A stretch of 64,000 nt of DNA, taken from positions 2,108,001 to 2,172,000 of the forward strand of contig NC_015164.1 of NCBI RefSeq assembly GCF_000190575.1. Direction: 5' to 3'. The DNA comes from Phocaeicola salanitronis DSM 18170 (lineage in GTDB: Bacteria > Bacteroidota > Bacteroidia > Bacteroidales > Bacteroidaceae). The notes beneath the pieces were generated by a model. It worked only from the letters and a program-made list of their open reading frames with translations. It was not told where the DNA came from and did not search any database. The position numbers and the translations under genes were made by a program. Below, in pieces: positions 25,210 to 34,089 of this stretch (the first letter of the stretch is position 1; every line of letters begins with the position of its first letter).

Positions 25210-27062
25210 TCTTTAGGAACAATAACGACTTTGACTTTCGGACGATATTCTACGGCAGGCAGCTGTATGGTCAACTTATCTGCATCGAAATTCTTCCATT
25301 CCCGTCCGTCAATCCATACTTCCTGCAATTTCACGCTTCCTACAGGCAAGATATCGGGTTGTACACGCAATACATTATCCTTGAAACCATTTACCATAGG
25401 TTTGAAATATAAGGTCAACGGTTTCTTGGTATTCAGCAAATTGGTATAAGTAGCTGCCAGATAAGCTAATTCTACTGAATGGTAAGCACTCATCGAGTGG
25501 CTTCCCTTCTTACGTTCCGTACCCAGCAGGTAAGGCAAGCCATTAGCCAATACATTGAAATAAACGGCTCCGTCTTCATGGTCAAGGAAATAAGTATTAT
25601 AGAAGGCAGCTGATTCACGTGCATATTTCAAATATTCCTCTTTGCCATAGATACCATACAGAATCTCGTATGCCAAAATCGCCTGCTCCTGTTGCCACCA
25701 TGCCTTACGGTCGTGCCATGCGAAACGATAATATTCTTGATTGCCATGCAAACGGCGTTCCATCACATCATACCAACCGCCACGCTGTACGTCCAAACCT
25801 ACTTGAGGCATGACCTCTGCAATGTGCTGGGCAAATTCTTCATACGATTTCTTCGGGCAGATGCTATTGATACGCATCAAGTTCCATGCAATCTTCAGAT
25901 TATGCCCCACTACCGCACGGTCTTGTTGCCATCCCCATGTCAGGTCATGACTCCAATCGTCCATAAAACGCTCATTTACAAACGGGCTATTCTCATAATC
26001 CGGGAAATGTGTAGTGATAGTATCGGCTGTATATTCCAAGAAATCCTTGTATTTCTTTTCCTCAGTAGCCAGATACAAGTTAATCAAATAAGCAGGAGCA
26101 TGATCACCTACAGAGTTCCAGTTCTTACGCATCCGGTTCGGGCCAAGGCTTGAACTGTCCGGACTCAACAATACCGGGTCTATATGCGAATAATATCCTT
26201 CTCCTTTCTTATCCTTGAAGAAACGTTCGAAAAGGTCGATAGTCAATTCAGCATCGCGCAAAATAGAAGGGTCACCGTTCACACGGTAAGTCTGAATCGG
26301 ACCAGCCAATGCATAAATCTGCTCATACATCGGGATGGCATCGTAATCATCGCCAAACTCAGAAGTAAAGATTTTCTTTTCTTTGTCCCCATCAATGTCA
26401 ATGCCATGATACCAATAAACCACATTCTCATCTACATCGTAGAAACGCATGTGTTTTTTCAGGTATTCCACACCTTTTTCAGCTGTTTCCAAGAAAATGT
26501 CTTCACCTGTCAGCATAAAAGCGGAAGCCATACCGTAAATCATACGTGAAATCGTATCGGTTTCCTGGCGGAAAGAGTTCACTTCCCGTTTGCCGCCCAG
26601 GCTTACCGCCGTACGGTATTTTTCATAATCGATTTCACCATCACCGAACTGCGCACGGACAAAAAAGTTACAGATACTTTTTGCCTGATTAGCCCACCAG
26701 TTGGATTCTTCAAAACGGAACTTACCTAATTCTCTTTCCGGAAAATCTATCTGTTTTGCTTCAAATGTATACTGCCCGTCATGTTGGGGATAGAAAATAC
26801 CAAAGACAAAAGCCATACGGCCATTTTGAGACAAAAGCTGATAAAGATTACCAGTAGCATCCTGGTAAGGTTCGTCCAAATTACGCATCAAACGCGCAAA
26901 TGTAGTATCTGTTAACAATACAGGGAAAGAACGTTTATCTGTTGTTGTCAACGTAAAACATTTCTCACTTTCATTAAAATCGCTTACATATCCGGCAATC
27001 AGATCTGTAAATTCAAACTGCATCTTATCGGCAGGTTTGAATACTTTAAAATTGTCTTTCAT
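25206..27062 (-). CDS. AGE-superfamily (N-acylglucosamine 2-epimerase-like) alpha/alpha-barrel protein
   Basis: The 618-aa protein has an N-terminal beta-rich region (about 1-110) and an (alpha/alpha)6 barrel. Family blocks include VVGHNLKIAWNLMR, VQRGGWYDVMERR and WHDRKAWWQQEQAILAYEIL. AGE proteins epimerise or isomerise sugars such as N-acylglucosamine, mannose or cellobiose. The N-terminal extension and length (typical AGE proteins are about 400 aa) mark a distinct subfamily. It lacks a signal peptide and sits between the PP2C and STAS genes. The substrate is unknown; a role in sugar metabolism near glycogen is plausible. Confidence 0.75.
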   Translation of the reverse strand: MKDNFKVFKPADKMQFEFTDLIAGYVSDFNESEKCFTLTTTDKRSFPVLLTDTTFARLMRNLDEPYQDATGNLYQLLSQNGRMAFVFGIFYPQHDGQYTFEAKQIDFPERELGKFRFEESNWWANQAKSICNFFVRAQFGDGEIDYEKYRTAVSLGGKREVNSFRQETDTISRMIYGMASAFMLTGEDIFLETAEKGVEYLKKHMRFYDVDENVVYWYHGIDIDGDKEKKIFTSEFGDDYDAIPMYEQIYALAGPIQTYRVNGDPSILRDAELTIDLFERFFKDKKGEGYYSHIDPVLLSPDSSSLGPNRMRKNWNSVGDHAPAYLINLYLATEEKKYKDFLEYTADTITTHFPDYENSPFVNERFMDDWSHDLTWGWQQDRAVVGHNLKIAWNLMRINSICPKKSYEEFAQHIAEVMPQVGLDVQRGGWYDVMERRLHGNQEYYRFAWHDRKAWWQQEQAILAYEILYGIYGKEEYLKYARESAAFYNTYFLDHEDGAVYFNVLANGLPYLLGTERKKGSHSMSAYHSVELAYLAATYTNLLNTKKPLTLYFKPMVNGFKDNVLRVQPDILPVGSVKLQEVWIDGREWKNFDADKLTIQLPAVEYRPKVKVVIVPKD

Positions 27063-27092
27063 AAAAAAAGGTCTTTTATTGTACTACATGTG

Positions 27093-28259
27093 TTATTTCA
27101 ATCGTTTCAATATCAACATCGTAATGTCATCGCTTTGAGGTTCGTTCCCGACAAAATCCTTCAAGTCTTCCAAAATAGCTTCCGCTATTTCTTCGCTCCC
27201 TGCACCCGGTACACTCTTCAAGGTTTTCTCTAATCCGCTTTCCGAAAACATTTCCCGGTTTTCATTAAAGGCTTCTGTCACACCATCGGTGTAGAGAATC
27301 AACGTGTCTCCCGGCTCCAAAGTCAAGCTCGAATTTGTATAGACAAAATCATCAAATACGCCTACGATAAAATTCTTGGAAAGCGGTAATGGTTCTACGG
27401 TATTATTCTTACGCAATAAATACGGAGGATTGTGCCCTGCATTCGTATAGTCCACCTCGCCGGTCTTGATATTGTAAATACCATAAAAGACCGTTACAAA
27501 CATCGAGTCAAGACTTTCGTTACACAACAATTTATTAGCATAATTGATGCATTCATGAGAAGGGACTCCCCTGATGCCTGTAGCACGAATCAATGTCCGG
27601 CTTACTGCCATAAACAAGGATGCCGGGACACCTTTCCCCGATACATCGGCTATTACAAAGCCGATTCGTTCTTCGTCTATCTGGAAAAAGTCGTAGAAAT
27701 CTCCACCCACATCTTTCGCCGGAGTCATTGAGGCATAAATGTCAACAACATCAGCCAACTTAGGGAATGGCGGAAATTTACGAGGCAATATAGCCTGCTG
27801 AATCTCACCAGCCACCGCTAAATCATTTTTAATAGACTCCAACTGATCATGTTCATTCTGCGATTCTCTGACAAAATTTATTTGCTCAATCGCCTTTTCT
27901 ATCGTGCGTGACAAATCATCCAAATCAATCGGTTTAGTAGCGAAATCAAATGCACCGTTGTTCATCGCCGAACGGATGTTGTCCATATCGCCGTATGCAG
28001 ACACCATAATGCATTTCAATGCCGGATTCCTCATCTCGTTGATGCGGGTCAACAAAGTAAGCCCATCCATTTCGGGCATATTGATATCACTCAAAATAAT
28101 ATCAAAGTCTTTCTTTTCCAACACCAATTGCAAGGCTTCCAAACCATTATGCGCAAAGGTGAACTCGTATTCACCCTTGCGGATTTTCCGACGAAAATAC
28201 TGGGTCAGCAGTATTTCCAAGTCCTGTTCATCGTCTACGCTTAAAATTTTAATTGCCAT
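27093..28259 (-). CDS. response regulator with PP2C/SpoIIE phosphatase output (RsbU/IcfG-like)
   Basis: The 388-aa protein has a receiver domain (1-120) with acidic pocket DD9-10, phosphoacceptor Asp58 (ILSDINMP) and Lys109 (TKP). A short coiled linker leads to a SpoIIE phosphatase (about 165-385) with metal-binding blocks KDVGGDFYDF, ADVSGKGVPA, NAGHNPP, LYTDGVTEA and SDDITM. It would dephosphorylate the STAS proteins when its receiver is phosphorylated. It is the only receiver domain in the window, so the histidine kinase at 15806 is the obvious candidate partner. Confidence 0.9.
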   Translation of the reverse strand: MAIKILSVDDEQDLEILLTQYFRRKIRKGEYEFTFAHNGLEALQLVLEKKDFDIILSDINMPEMDGLTLLTRINEMRNPALKCIMVSAYGDMDNIRSAMNNGAFDFATKPIDLDDLSRTIEKAIEQINFVRESQNEHDQLESIKNDLAVAGEIQQAILPRKFPPFPKLADVVDIYASMTPAKDVGGDFYDFFQIDEERIGFVIADVSGKGVPASLFMAVSRTLIRATGIRGVPSHECINYANKLLCNESLDSMFVTVFYGIYNIKTGEVDYTNAGHNPPYLLRKNNTVEPLPLSKNFIVGVFDDFVYTNSSLTLEPGDTLILYTDGVTEAFNENREMFSESGLEKTLKSVPGAGSEEIAEAILEDLKDFVGNEPQSDDITMLILKRLK

Positions 28260-28303
28260 ATCTTATTCATTCTAATAATTTATACCTTTAAATTCTTTCT
28301 ACG

Positions 28304-29524
28304 TCACTTCGTAGATATGCAATTTTCTAACGGTTTTTTCGGCAAAGTATGAGCAAATGCCACCACCAAAAAACCGATTATCACAGAAGTAACGGCACAC
28401 ACAATAAAACGCATTCTACCAGAACCATCCATCGAATTATCTACAAACAAGTCCGTATAAAGCGGAGACACAAATTGTCCCACTTGAGCCACCGACATGA
28501 TAATAGCTACTCCTAAAGTCCGCTGGCGCGGAGTGACAATGCGCGGCAAGAAAAGAGAAATGGGAGGCAAAGCGAAGCCGCCGCCAAGCCCCACGACCAA
28601 ACATCCTGCCATCAAGACGCTATACGAATGAGAGCAAGCGATAATGACATATCCTGCCGCCATTATCACCGTGGCAAAAGGCATGGTCCAGTCTTTCAGA
28701 TTCCGCATAATCCAAGCCAACAACACACCGGCAATAATCGCCGGGATACGCATCAGAGAAAGCGCATAGCCACACTCTTTCGCATTGCCGATACCCTCCA
28801 CGTCCATAAACAACGCCAAGTCGGTATTTATCACAAAGTAACAAGCAAATATCATCATGGCAAAAAACGCTAAAACAAATATCTTCTTATTCATTCCCGT
28901 TTTCTTGCCTACACCACCTGCAGCATTTTTGGGGGAAGCCAACGGTGGAATAGAAGGCATAAACAAAGCGGTCAATACGATTGATATAACCACAAAGGCG
29001 TAACACAAGAACGAATAACGCCACGAAATACTTGCCAACACACCCGACAAACTCATAAAAAGCAAACCGCCCAACTGGTTAAAAGAGCCTTGTAAGCCCA
29101 AAAGCTTGCTACGTTTATTGGTATCCGGAGCAAAATCAAATATCAGTGAAGTGGATAAAGGAGTCATAATGCCTAAACCTATTCCGAAAAACAAACGCAT
29201 TAACAACAAAAGCCGGAAATCGTTCACAAAACCTCCAGCCACACCAAATACAAGAAAAAGTATCATCCCGGTAAGCAAAAGCTTTTTCTTGTCTATCTTA
29301 GCAGTAAGACGCGCGGAAAACAATCCTATCGGCATCATTATCAACGTAGGCAAGGTTAAAACCAACTTGGCTTGTGTTTCCGAAATATGCGGGAATGCAT
29401 CCCGTATAGCAGCCAAGGCAGGAGATACTGCCGTAGGTGCCATAATAGTAAGCACAGATACCGATAAAATAGACGGTATCAACATTTTCGAATATTTCTT
29501 TGTCTCTTCCATTTTTATATTCAA
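28304..29524 (-). CDS. major facilitator superfamily transporter
   Basis: The 406-aa membrane protein has 12 predicted helices. MFS features include ARLTAKIDKKKLLLTG between helices 2 and 3 and FGIGLGIMTPLSTSLI in helix 4. The cargo is unknown; export of a small molecule or sugar uptake are both possible. An internal start MEETKKYSKM at 29512 is also plausible. It heads the partner-switch module, 44 nt upstream of the PP2C gene. Confidence 0.88.
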   Translation of the reverse strand: MNIKMEETKKYSKMLIPSILSVSVLTIMAPTAVSPALAAIRDAFPHISETQAKLVLTLPTLIMMPIGLFSARLTAKIDKKKLLLTGMILFLVFGVAGGFVNDFRLLLLMRLFFGIGLGIMTPLSTSLIFDFAPDTNKRSKLLGLQGSFNQLGGLLFMSLSGVLASISWRYSFLCYAFVVISIVLTALFMPSIPPLASPKNAAGGVGKKTGMNKKIFVLAFFAMMIFACYFVINTDLALFMDVEGIGNAKECGYALSLMRIPAIIAGVLLAWIMRNLKDWTMPFATVIMAAGYVIIACSHSYSVLMAGCLVVGLGGGFALPPISLFLPRIVTPRQRTLGVAIIMSVAQVGQFVSPLYTDLFVDNSMDGSGRMRFIVCAVTSVIIGFLVVAFAHTLPKKPLENCISTK

Positions 29525-29929
29525 TTATCCTCCCATTTTTTATAAGAACATGCGGACAGGCTTGCCTACAGTCACACTCAAGCGCAGATAATTCACCACG
29601 CCTCCTATATACGAAGGCTTATCCGCATTGTAACGACAAAGCATCATTGATAAACAACTTTCTGCCAAACACATGTGCCGATGATGAACCGGCATTATCA
29701 TTCAGGAAAGATATGGTAGAATAAATATTTGTCCGATCCGGCAAAAGAATTTTCCGTGCCATGAATGTCCGTATTCAACCTGATTAATATGTCCGGAAAA
29801 TGAATATATACTTCATAAGCAATTCCAGTTAACTGCTACAGCCCACGAAGATAACTGACTTGGCAAAGTAAGTATATATTCATTTTGCACACCATTGCTC
29901 CGGTTCATTACGGACATGCATTTTTATAT
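29525..29929. promoter_or_regulatory. intergenic region with an extended dyad (29763-29918)
   Basis: Nested inverted repeats centre near 29841: a 17-bp perfect pair (29797-29813 with 29870-29886), an outer imperfect 19-bp pair (29763-29781 with 29900-29918) and the palindrome CAGTTAACTG (29826-29835). The units at 29842-29886 resemble the 22-bp repeats upstream of the VOC gene. No ORF is convincing. It separates the ThDP-enzyme module from the MFS/partner-switch module. Confidence 0.55.
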
Positions 29930-31588
29930 TTATACCCTCCCCAAACTGAAAGGCGGATACACTTCACTATCTACCAACACATCAATAATGCAAGGCTTGT
30001 TCAACGCGATGGCATCCTGCAACGCCGGCAAGAATTCTTCCAATTTTTCTACCCTATATCCTTTCGCTCCACATGCTTCGGCATACTTCACAAAATCCGG
30101 ATTCTCAAACTGCATATATGCCTCGTCATTATACATATTCAGCAAGAACTTCTTGATGATATTAAATTCACTGTTATTGAATATAATCCAAATAACAGGA
30201 ATGTTATATTGCACTGCTGTCATCAATTCGAATCCTGCCATCTGATAGCATCCATCACCCACGCCTGCAATCACCACTTTATCCGGATTAGCGCATTTCA
30301 CTCCCAAGCAGCCGTTCGTATGGCTTGCCATCGGTCCGAAACTTCCCGGATTCTGATAGCGCTGATTCTTATTCAACTGCAAATAACAGCTCAACCACAA
30401 CATGTGCGAACCGGCATCACCCATTACAATGGCATTGTCTGGCAGATTCTGAGACAAGACACGGACGATATCTCCCGGAAAAATCCGTTGGGCATCCGTA
30501 TGCACCGGTTCCTCATAATAATGTCTGTTGGGCAATGTACCGATTTGCAAGGAGGGCAAATTACGTTTCTCCAACAAAGGCAATAACTCCTGAAGTGCCA
30601 ATTTGATATCGCTTACCACCGCTACATCAGCTTTATACACTTTATTGATTTCAGCCGGATCAATATTCACATGAATCAACTGTTTATTCGCATATAAATC
30701 CGGTTGGAATGAGAATGTAGCATTTTGAGCGAACGAATTTCCCATCGCGAGCACGACTTCCGCCTCCTGAAAATACGTATTAGCAGCCTTGTCACCCGAT
30801 GTTCCATACATGCCTAAACACAAAGGATGATTCTCCGGCAATAATCCTTTGGCATCCATTGTCTGGACAAACGGTATTTGATACCTTTCTATTAATTGGA
30901 GCAATTCGCCGGATGCCTCACTACGCACGCAACCATAACCAATCATCGCCAGCACTTTCTTATTCTTACTGATTGCATCAGCCAATGCATCCGCCGCTTT
31001 TTGCAGAGCTTCTTCCGTTGCCTTAACCGCTTTTACACGGATGTTAATCGGACGGAAATTGGTTACTTCTGCCGTAGTCACATCTTTCGGTATATGGATA
31101 TGCACCGGTCCCGGACGCCCGTCGAATGCTGTATTTATAGCGTCTTCCAAGATATCACACGTATCTTCTGCCCGCTCCAATACATACGATTTTTTAGTCG
31201 TAGCCGAAAACATCACCTGCGAATCAGGCGTACGGCTCAATCCTGTAGATTCGTTCAACGCACCTTTTCCCCGTTGTCCCATTGAAGTATATCCTGTTAT
31301 AGCCAATATGGGCAACGAATCGGATAATGCTACCGCCATGCCTGAGAACAAATTAAACGCACCCGGACCTCCCGTCGCAAAGCACACACCCAAATTATTC
31401 GGGTTAAACATAGTGTAGCCACATGCCATGAACGACGCCGCCTGCTCATTGCGGATAATAACGGTCTTTATTTTTTTCGAATCGCGCAGAGCCAACAACA
31501 TAGAGGCGTTTACCTGTCCGCTCCCTCCAAATACATAGCTCACGCCGATATCTTCCAGTGCTTTTACGATGGTTTGGTTTACATCCAT
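29930..31588 (-). CDS. thiamine diphosphate-dependent enzyme, acetolactate-synthase-like
   Basis: The 552-aa protein has the three ThDP-enzyme domains. The N-terminal Pyr domain has the activating Glu48 (IRNEQAASFMACGYT), a middle domain follows, and the C-terminal PP domain has GVGDGCYQ…NN for Mg-ThDP. Relatives include acetolactate synthase, oxalyl-CoA decarboxylase and other 2-oxoacid carboligases or decarboxylases. There is no ilvN or ilvC nearby and no CoA-specific signature that I can see, so branched-chain synthesis is unlikely. With the tautomerase, DJ-1-like and cupin genes it suggests processing of an oxo-acid or aldehyde. Confidence 0.85.
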   Translation of the reverse strand: MDVNQTIVKALEDIGVSYVFGGSGQVNASMLLALRDSKKIKTVIIRNEQAASFMACGYTMFNPNNLGVCFATGGPGAFNLFSGMAVALSDSLPILAITGYTSMGQRGKGALNESTGLSRTPDSQVMFSATTKKSYVLERAEDTCDILEDAINTAFDGRPGPVHIHIPKDVTTAEVTNFRPINIRVKAVKATEEALQKAADALADAISKNKKVLAMIGYGCVRSEASGELLQLIERYQIPFVQTMDAKGLLPENHPLCLGMYGTSGDKAANTYFQEAEVVLAMGNSFAQNATFSFQPDLYANKQLIHVNIDPAEINKVYKADVAVVSDIKLALQELLPLLEKRNLPSLQIGTLPNRHYYEEPVHTDAQRIFPGDIVRVLSQNLPDNAIVMGDAGSHMLWLSCYLQLNKNQRYQNPGSFGPMASHTNGCLGVKCANPDKVVIAGVGDGCYQMAGFELMTAVQYNIPVIWIIFNNSEFNIIKKFLLNMYNDEAYMQFENPDFVKYAEACGAKGYRVEKLEEFLPALQDAIALNKPCIIDVLVDSEVYPPFSLGRV

Positions 31589-31616
31589 AATAAATCCTTT
31601 TTATTATATGTTAGTT

Positions 31617-31856
31617 TTACTTCTGTTTATCAGCCCACTCATCCTCGTTAAACTTTGCTTTCGCGCTTTTAGGAGGATTCTCAGAAAATAATTTTCCGCC
31701 TGTAGCTGCCTCGTTCAAACCGTATCCGTTAAAAAAAAGATAAATACGGTCTTTAGGCACTCCGCTTACTTCGGAAAAGGTAGAGATGAACTTATCGGCT
31801 ACAATCTTCTTTTGCTCGTCGGTCATCTCAATGCTATGAATTATTATTGCCGGCAT
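31617..31856 (-). CDS. 4-oxalocrotonate tautomerase-like protein
   Basis: The 79-aa protein starts MPAIIIHSIEM; removal of Met exposes Pro1, the catalytic base of the tautomerase superfamily. The rest fits the short beta-alpha-beta subunit (PKDRIYLFFNGY), with a longer C-terminal tail. Such enzymes interconvert enol and keto acids. It starts 28 nt upstream of the ThDP-enzyme gene. It is preceded by a terminator hairpin after the DJ-1-like gene, so this pair may be partly separate from the genes above. Confidence 0.82.
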   Translation of the reverse strand: MPAIIIHSIEMTDEQKKIVADKFISTFSEVSGVPKDRIYLFFNGYGLNEAATGGKLFSENPPKSAKAKFNEDEWADKQK

Positions 31857-31870
31857 TTTGCTTTTTGATT

Positions 31871-31920
31871 AAAAAAGGAATAAGTCATGTGCGGAATTAA
31901 CCCCACACATGACTCTCCTT
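31871..31920 (-). terminator. intrinsic terminator after the DJ-1/Hsp31-like gene
   Basis: A 9-bp stem AGTCATGTG/CACATGACT (31883-31891 with 31906-31914), flanked by AAGGA/TCCTT, is followed on the minus strand by CCTTTTTT. It would stop or attenuate transcription before the tautomerase gene. Confidence 0.6.
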
Positions 31921-31927
31921 ATAATTA

Positions 31928-32701
31928 TTATTTAAGAGAATTCAACACTTTCACAATCATATCACCGTATGCGATAGATGATTCTACCGAAGTACCGGTA
32001 ATAAACGGATGATCGTAATAAACTTGCGGGTCTTCACGACTTGCATTGATACGTGCTATACAAGCGCCGTTAGGACCTACAGCGTCACGAACCAAGTCTT
32101 CGATAGGCCACAAGAATCCCGGAGTAATCACATTCGTACCGCAATTGTCAGGAGTTGCACCATACAATTCGTATGACATAGCCATACCCGGACCATAGAA
32201 ATCCCATGCACGTGGATGAGCACAAATCTTCTTGCCATACACAATCGACTTATAATCATTTTCCGGGTCGCGGAGGAATACCAATGTAGAAACGGCATAG
32301 CACAATGCAGCCACAATCTTACCGCTCTTATAAGCATCCATAATCAGCTTATGCAATTCCCAGCAATTACACATATCCAACATAGCACCCGGACCGCCAG
32401 TCAAAGCAATCGCATCATAATCAGCCATGTTTACTTCTGAGAATTTCAACGGATGTGCCCATTCTTCGCCATCTACCAATTCCTTGCAGCGGTCGCAAAC
32501 TTCTTTCGGATTAGTCTTGATATTCTGTACACCGTCTACAAAATCAGGGTCTACACTGATTTGGAAAGGAAGCGGTTTCTTTCCTTGCGGAGTAGCCAAA
32601 GTCACTTCAAAACCAGCTTTCTTACATGCATCCCACGGAGCCTGCAATTCCTCACCCCATGAACCATAATTCGTTGCAATAATTAAAACTTTCTTTGCCA
32701 T
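31928..32701 (-). CDS. DJ-1/PfpI superfamily protein, Hsp31-like
   Basis: The 257-aa protein carries the elbow AALCYAV (Cys134), an N-terminal acidic partner in YGSWGEELQAP and the GGPGAML loop. Size and the cap-like insertions (about 50-90 and 165-200) resemble Hsp31/glyoxalase III proteins, which detoxify methylglyoxal or repair glycation. It follows the repeat-protein genes and precedes the tautomerase. This is the second DJ-1-fold gene in the locus; the two are not close paralogs. Confidence 0.82.
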   Translation of the reverse strand: MAKKVLIIATNYGSWGEELQAPWDACKKAGFEVTLATPQGKKPLPFQISVDPDFVDGVQNIKTNPKEVCDRCKELVDGEEWAHPLKFSEVNMADYDAIALTGGPGAMLDMCNCWELHKLIMDAYKSGKIVAALCYAVSTLVFLRDPENDYKSIVYGKKICAHPRAWDFYGPGMAMSYELYGATPDNCGTNVITPGFLWPIEDLVRDAVGPNGACIARINASREDPQVYYDHPFITGTSVESSIAYGDMIVKVLNSLK

Positions 32702-32760
32702 AATCTCAATAGGTATTTAAAATTAAACATACAGGGAAAAAACCTGCTTTTTTAACACTC

Positions 32761-34074
32761 TTACTTTGTAATAACCAATTTATCCGCATTCAGAACTTGG
32801 AAGGTATCGCCACGTTGCATCGCCTCGTCACGCTGATAAACCAAGCCTTCAGCTTTTACATCCGACACGGCATTATCTCCCGTCAGTGTCAAACGAGTAT
32901 GCGCGAAATCAAAGATTCCGCTATTGCAGACAAACAAATCTTTCGTTTCTGTAAAGTTCCGGGCTTCCGTATGCCATTCGCCTATCTCTACATGATACGG
33001 AAAATCTTTAGCCGACTGAGCGTTTACGCCCACTTCCGCTACCAGAAAATCATAGGGCCCCGACTTTGACACCGTAATCGAGCCGGTATTTTCCATGCGA
33101 TGAATATGTTCTTCCTTGCCTACCATCTCGCTATAGATACCAAACGCAACCGCCTTCGGAGTAGAAGCCTCGCTTCCTTCCAAATGAATCTTCACCGTAC
33201 CCTTATTGACCAAAGGAGGAACAAGCTGGGTATTCGGCAATGAATGTTCATAAAAAGCACATGCCAAAGGATAAGATTGGTACAAGAACGACACCTTATT
33301 AACAATGAAATGCGCACGCGAAACAATATCAATATCTCCGGCATTAATCAAATGCGTATTGGCAAAACGGGCTATCGTCATGATTCTTCCTGTCGAATTG
33401 ATTCGGATAGAACCATAATTGGCAATCGTTCCGCCAGTACCTGTTGTAGCCAACACACGGACGGTAGAAGCCTTCTCGACATCCACATTGATTTTCCCGT
33501 TATTGATGATGGTCACATTATTGACCGGAAGAGCGATGACACGGGTCTGTGTATCGAATGAGCCGTTACCCAACAATTCGATAGTCCCATTATTGATAAC
33601 CGTCGAATTCTCACCCGCCAACAACGTTTCTCCATATACAGCCGTTTCCAAATCCTTCTCCTGATCGAAATAAATCCGGATAATTCCCTCGTTGATAATG
33701 GTCGAATCCTTACCGGCAGCCATGGCAAAACATTTCACGAAACGATATGTTCCGTTCGGGTCATCAGGCGTAGCCTTTACTTGCGCCTTATAAGCGTCAA
33801 CAATGTCATGCATATGTATCTCGATGACGCCTTCATTTATCAAAGTCGCATTCGGAGCCAAACGCTGCTGTCCCGGATTTTCTTCATCATCCATCAATGC
33901 CGCCAAAGCATACAGAACGATATTACGCCCCTTAAGCACTTTACCGGCGGCAATCGCCTGCTCAGTAATATCCGCTACATTACCTGCCTCTGGCTTAGTG
34001 ATAACCAGATGTTCACGGTTGACATAATACCCTGCGCTCCCTACACGGACACTTTTTCTTACTATATTTTCCAT
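32761..34074 (-). CDS. repeat protein with predicted beta-helix, no signal peptide (paralog 3)
   Basis: The 437-aa protein is built of irregular repeats around the motif ST-(V/I)-INNG-x-I (NATLINEGVIEI, DSTIINEGIIRI, NSTVINNGTIELL, NVTIINNGKINV, GTIANYGSIRI, HLINAGDIDI, RMENTGSITV). This pattern typically folds as a right-handed beta-helix. The N-terminus (MENIVRKSVRVGSAGYYV) has no signal peptide. It is 14 nt from the lipoprotein paralog and shares repeat order with it and the 35987 gene, including the ending RNFTETKDLFVCNSG. The function is unknown. Confidence 0.7.
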   Translation of the reverse strand: MENIVRKSVRVGSAGYYVNREHLVITKPEAGNVADITEQAIAAGKVLKGRNIVLYALAALMDDEENPGQQRLAPNATLINEGVIEIHMHDIVDAYKAQVKATPDDPNGTYRFVKCFAMAAGKDSTIINEGIIRIYFDQEKDLETAVYGETLLAGENSTVINNGTIELLGNGSFDTQTRVIALPVNNVTIINNGKINVDVEKASTVRVLATTGTGGTIANYGSIRINSTGRIMTIARFANTHLINAGDIDIVSRAHFIVNKVSFLYQSYPLACAFYEHSLPNTQLVPPLVNKGTVKIHLEGSEASTPKAVAFGIYSEMVGKEEHIHRMENTGSITVSKSGPYDFLVAEVGVNAQSAKDFPYHVEIGEWHTEARNFTETKDLFVCNSGIFDFAHTRLTLTGDNAVSDVKAEGLVYQRDEAMQRGDTFQVLNADKLVITK

Positions 34075-34089
34075 ATTCTATTTTCTGTT

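Noticed and set aside
29930..31588. acetolactate synthase for branched-chain amino acid synthesis (ilvB)
   Set aside because: No small subunit, ilvC or ilvD nearby, and the neighbours are tautomerase and DJ-1-like genes.
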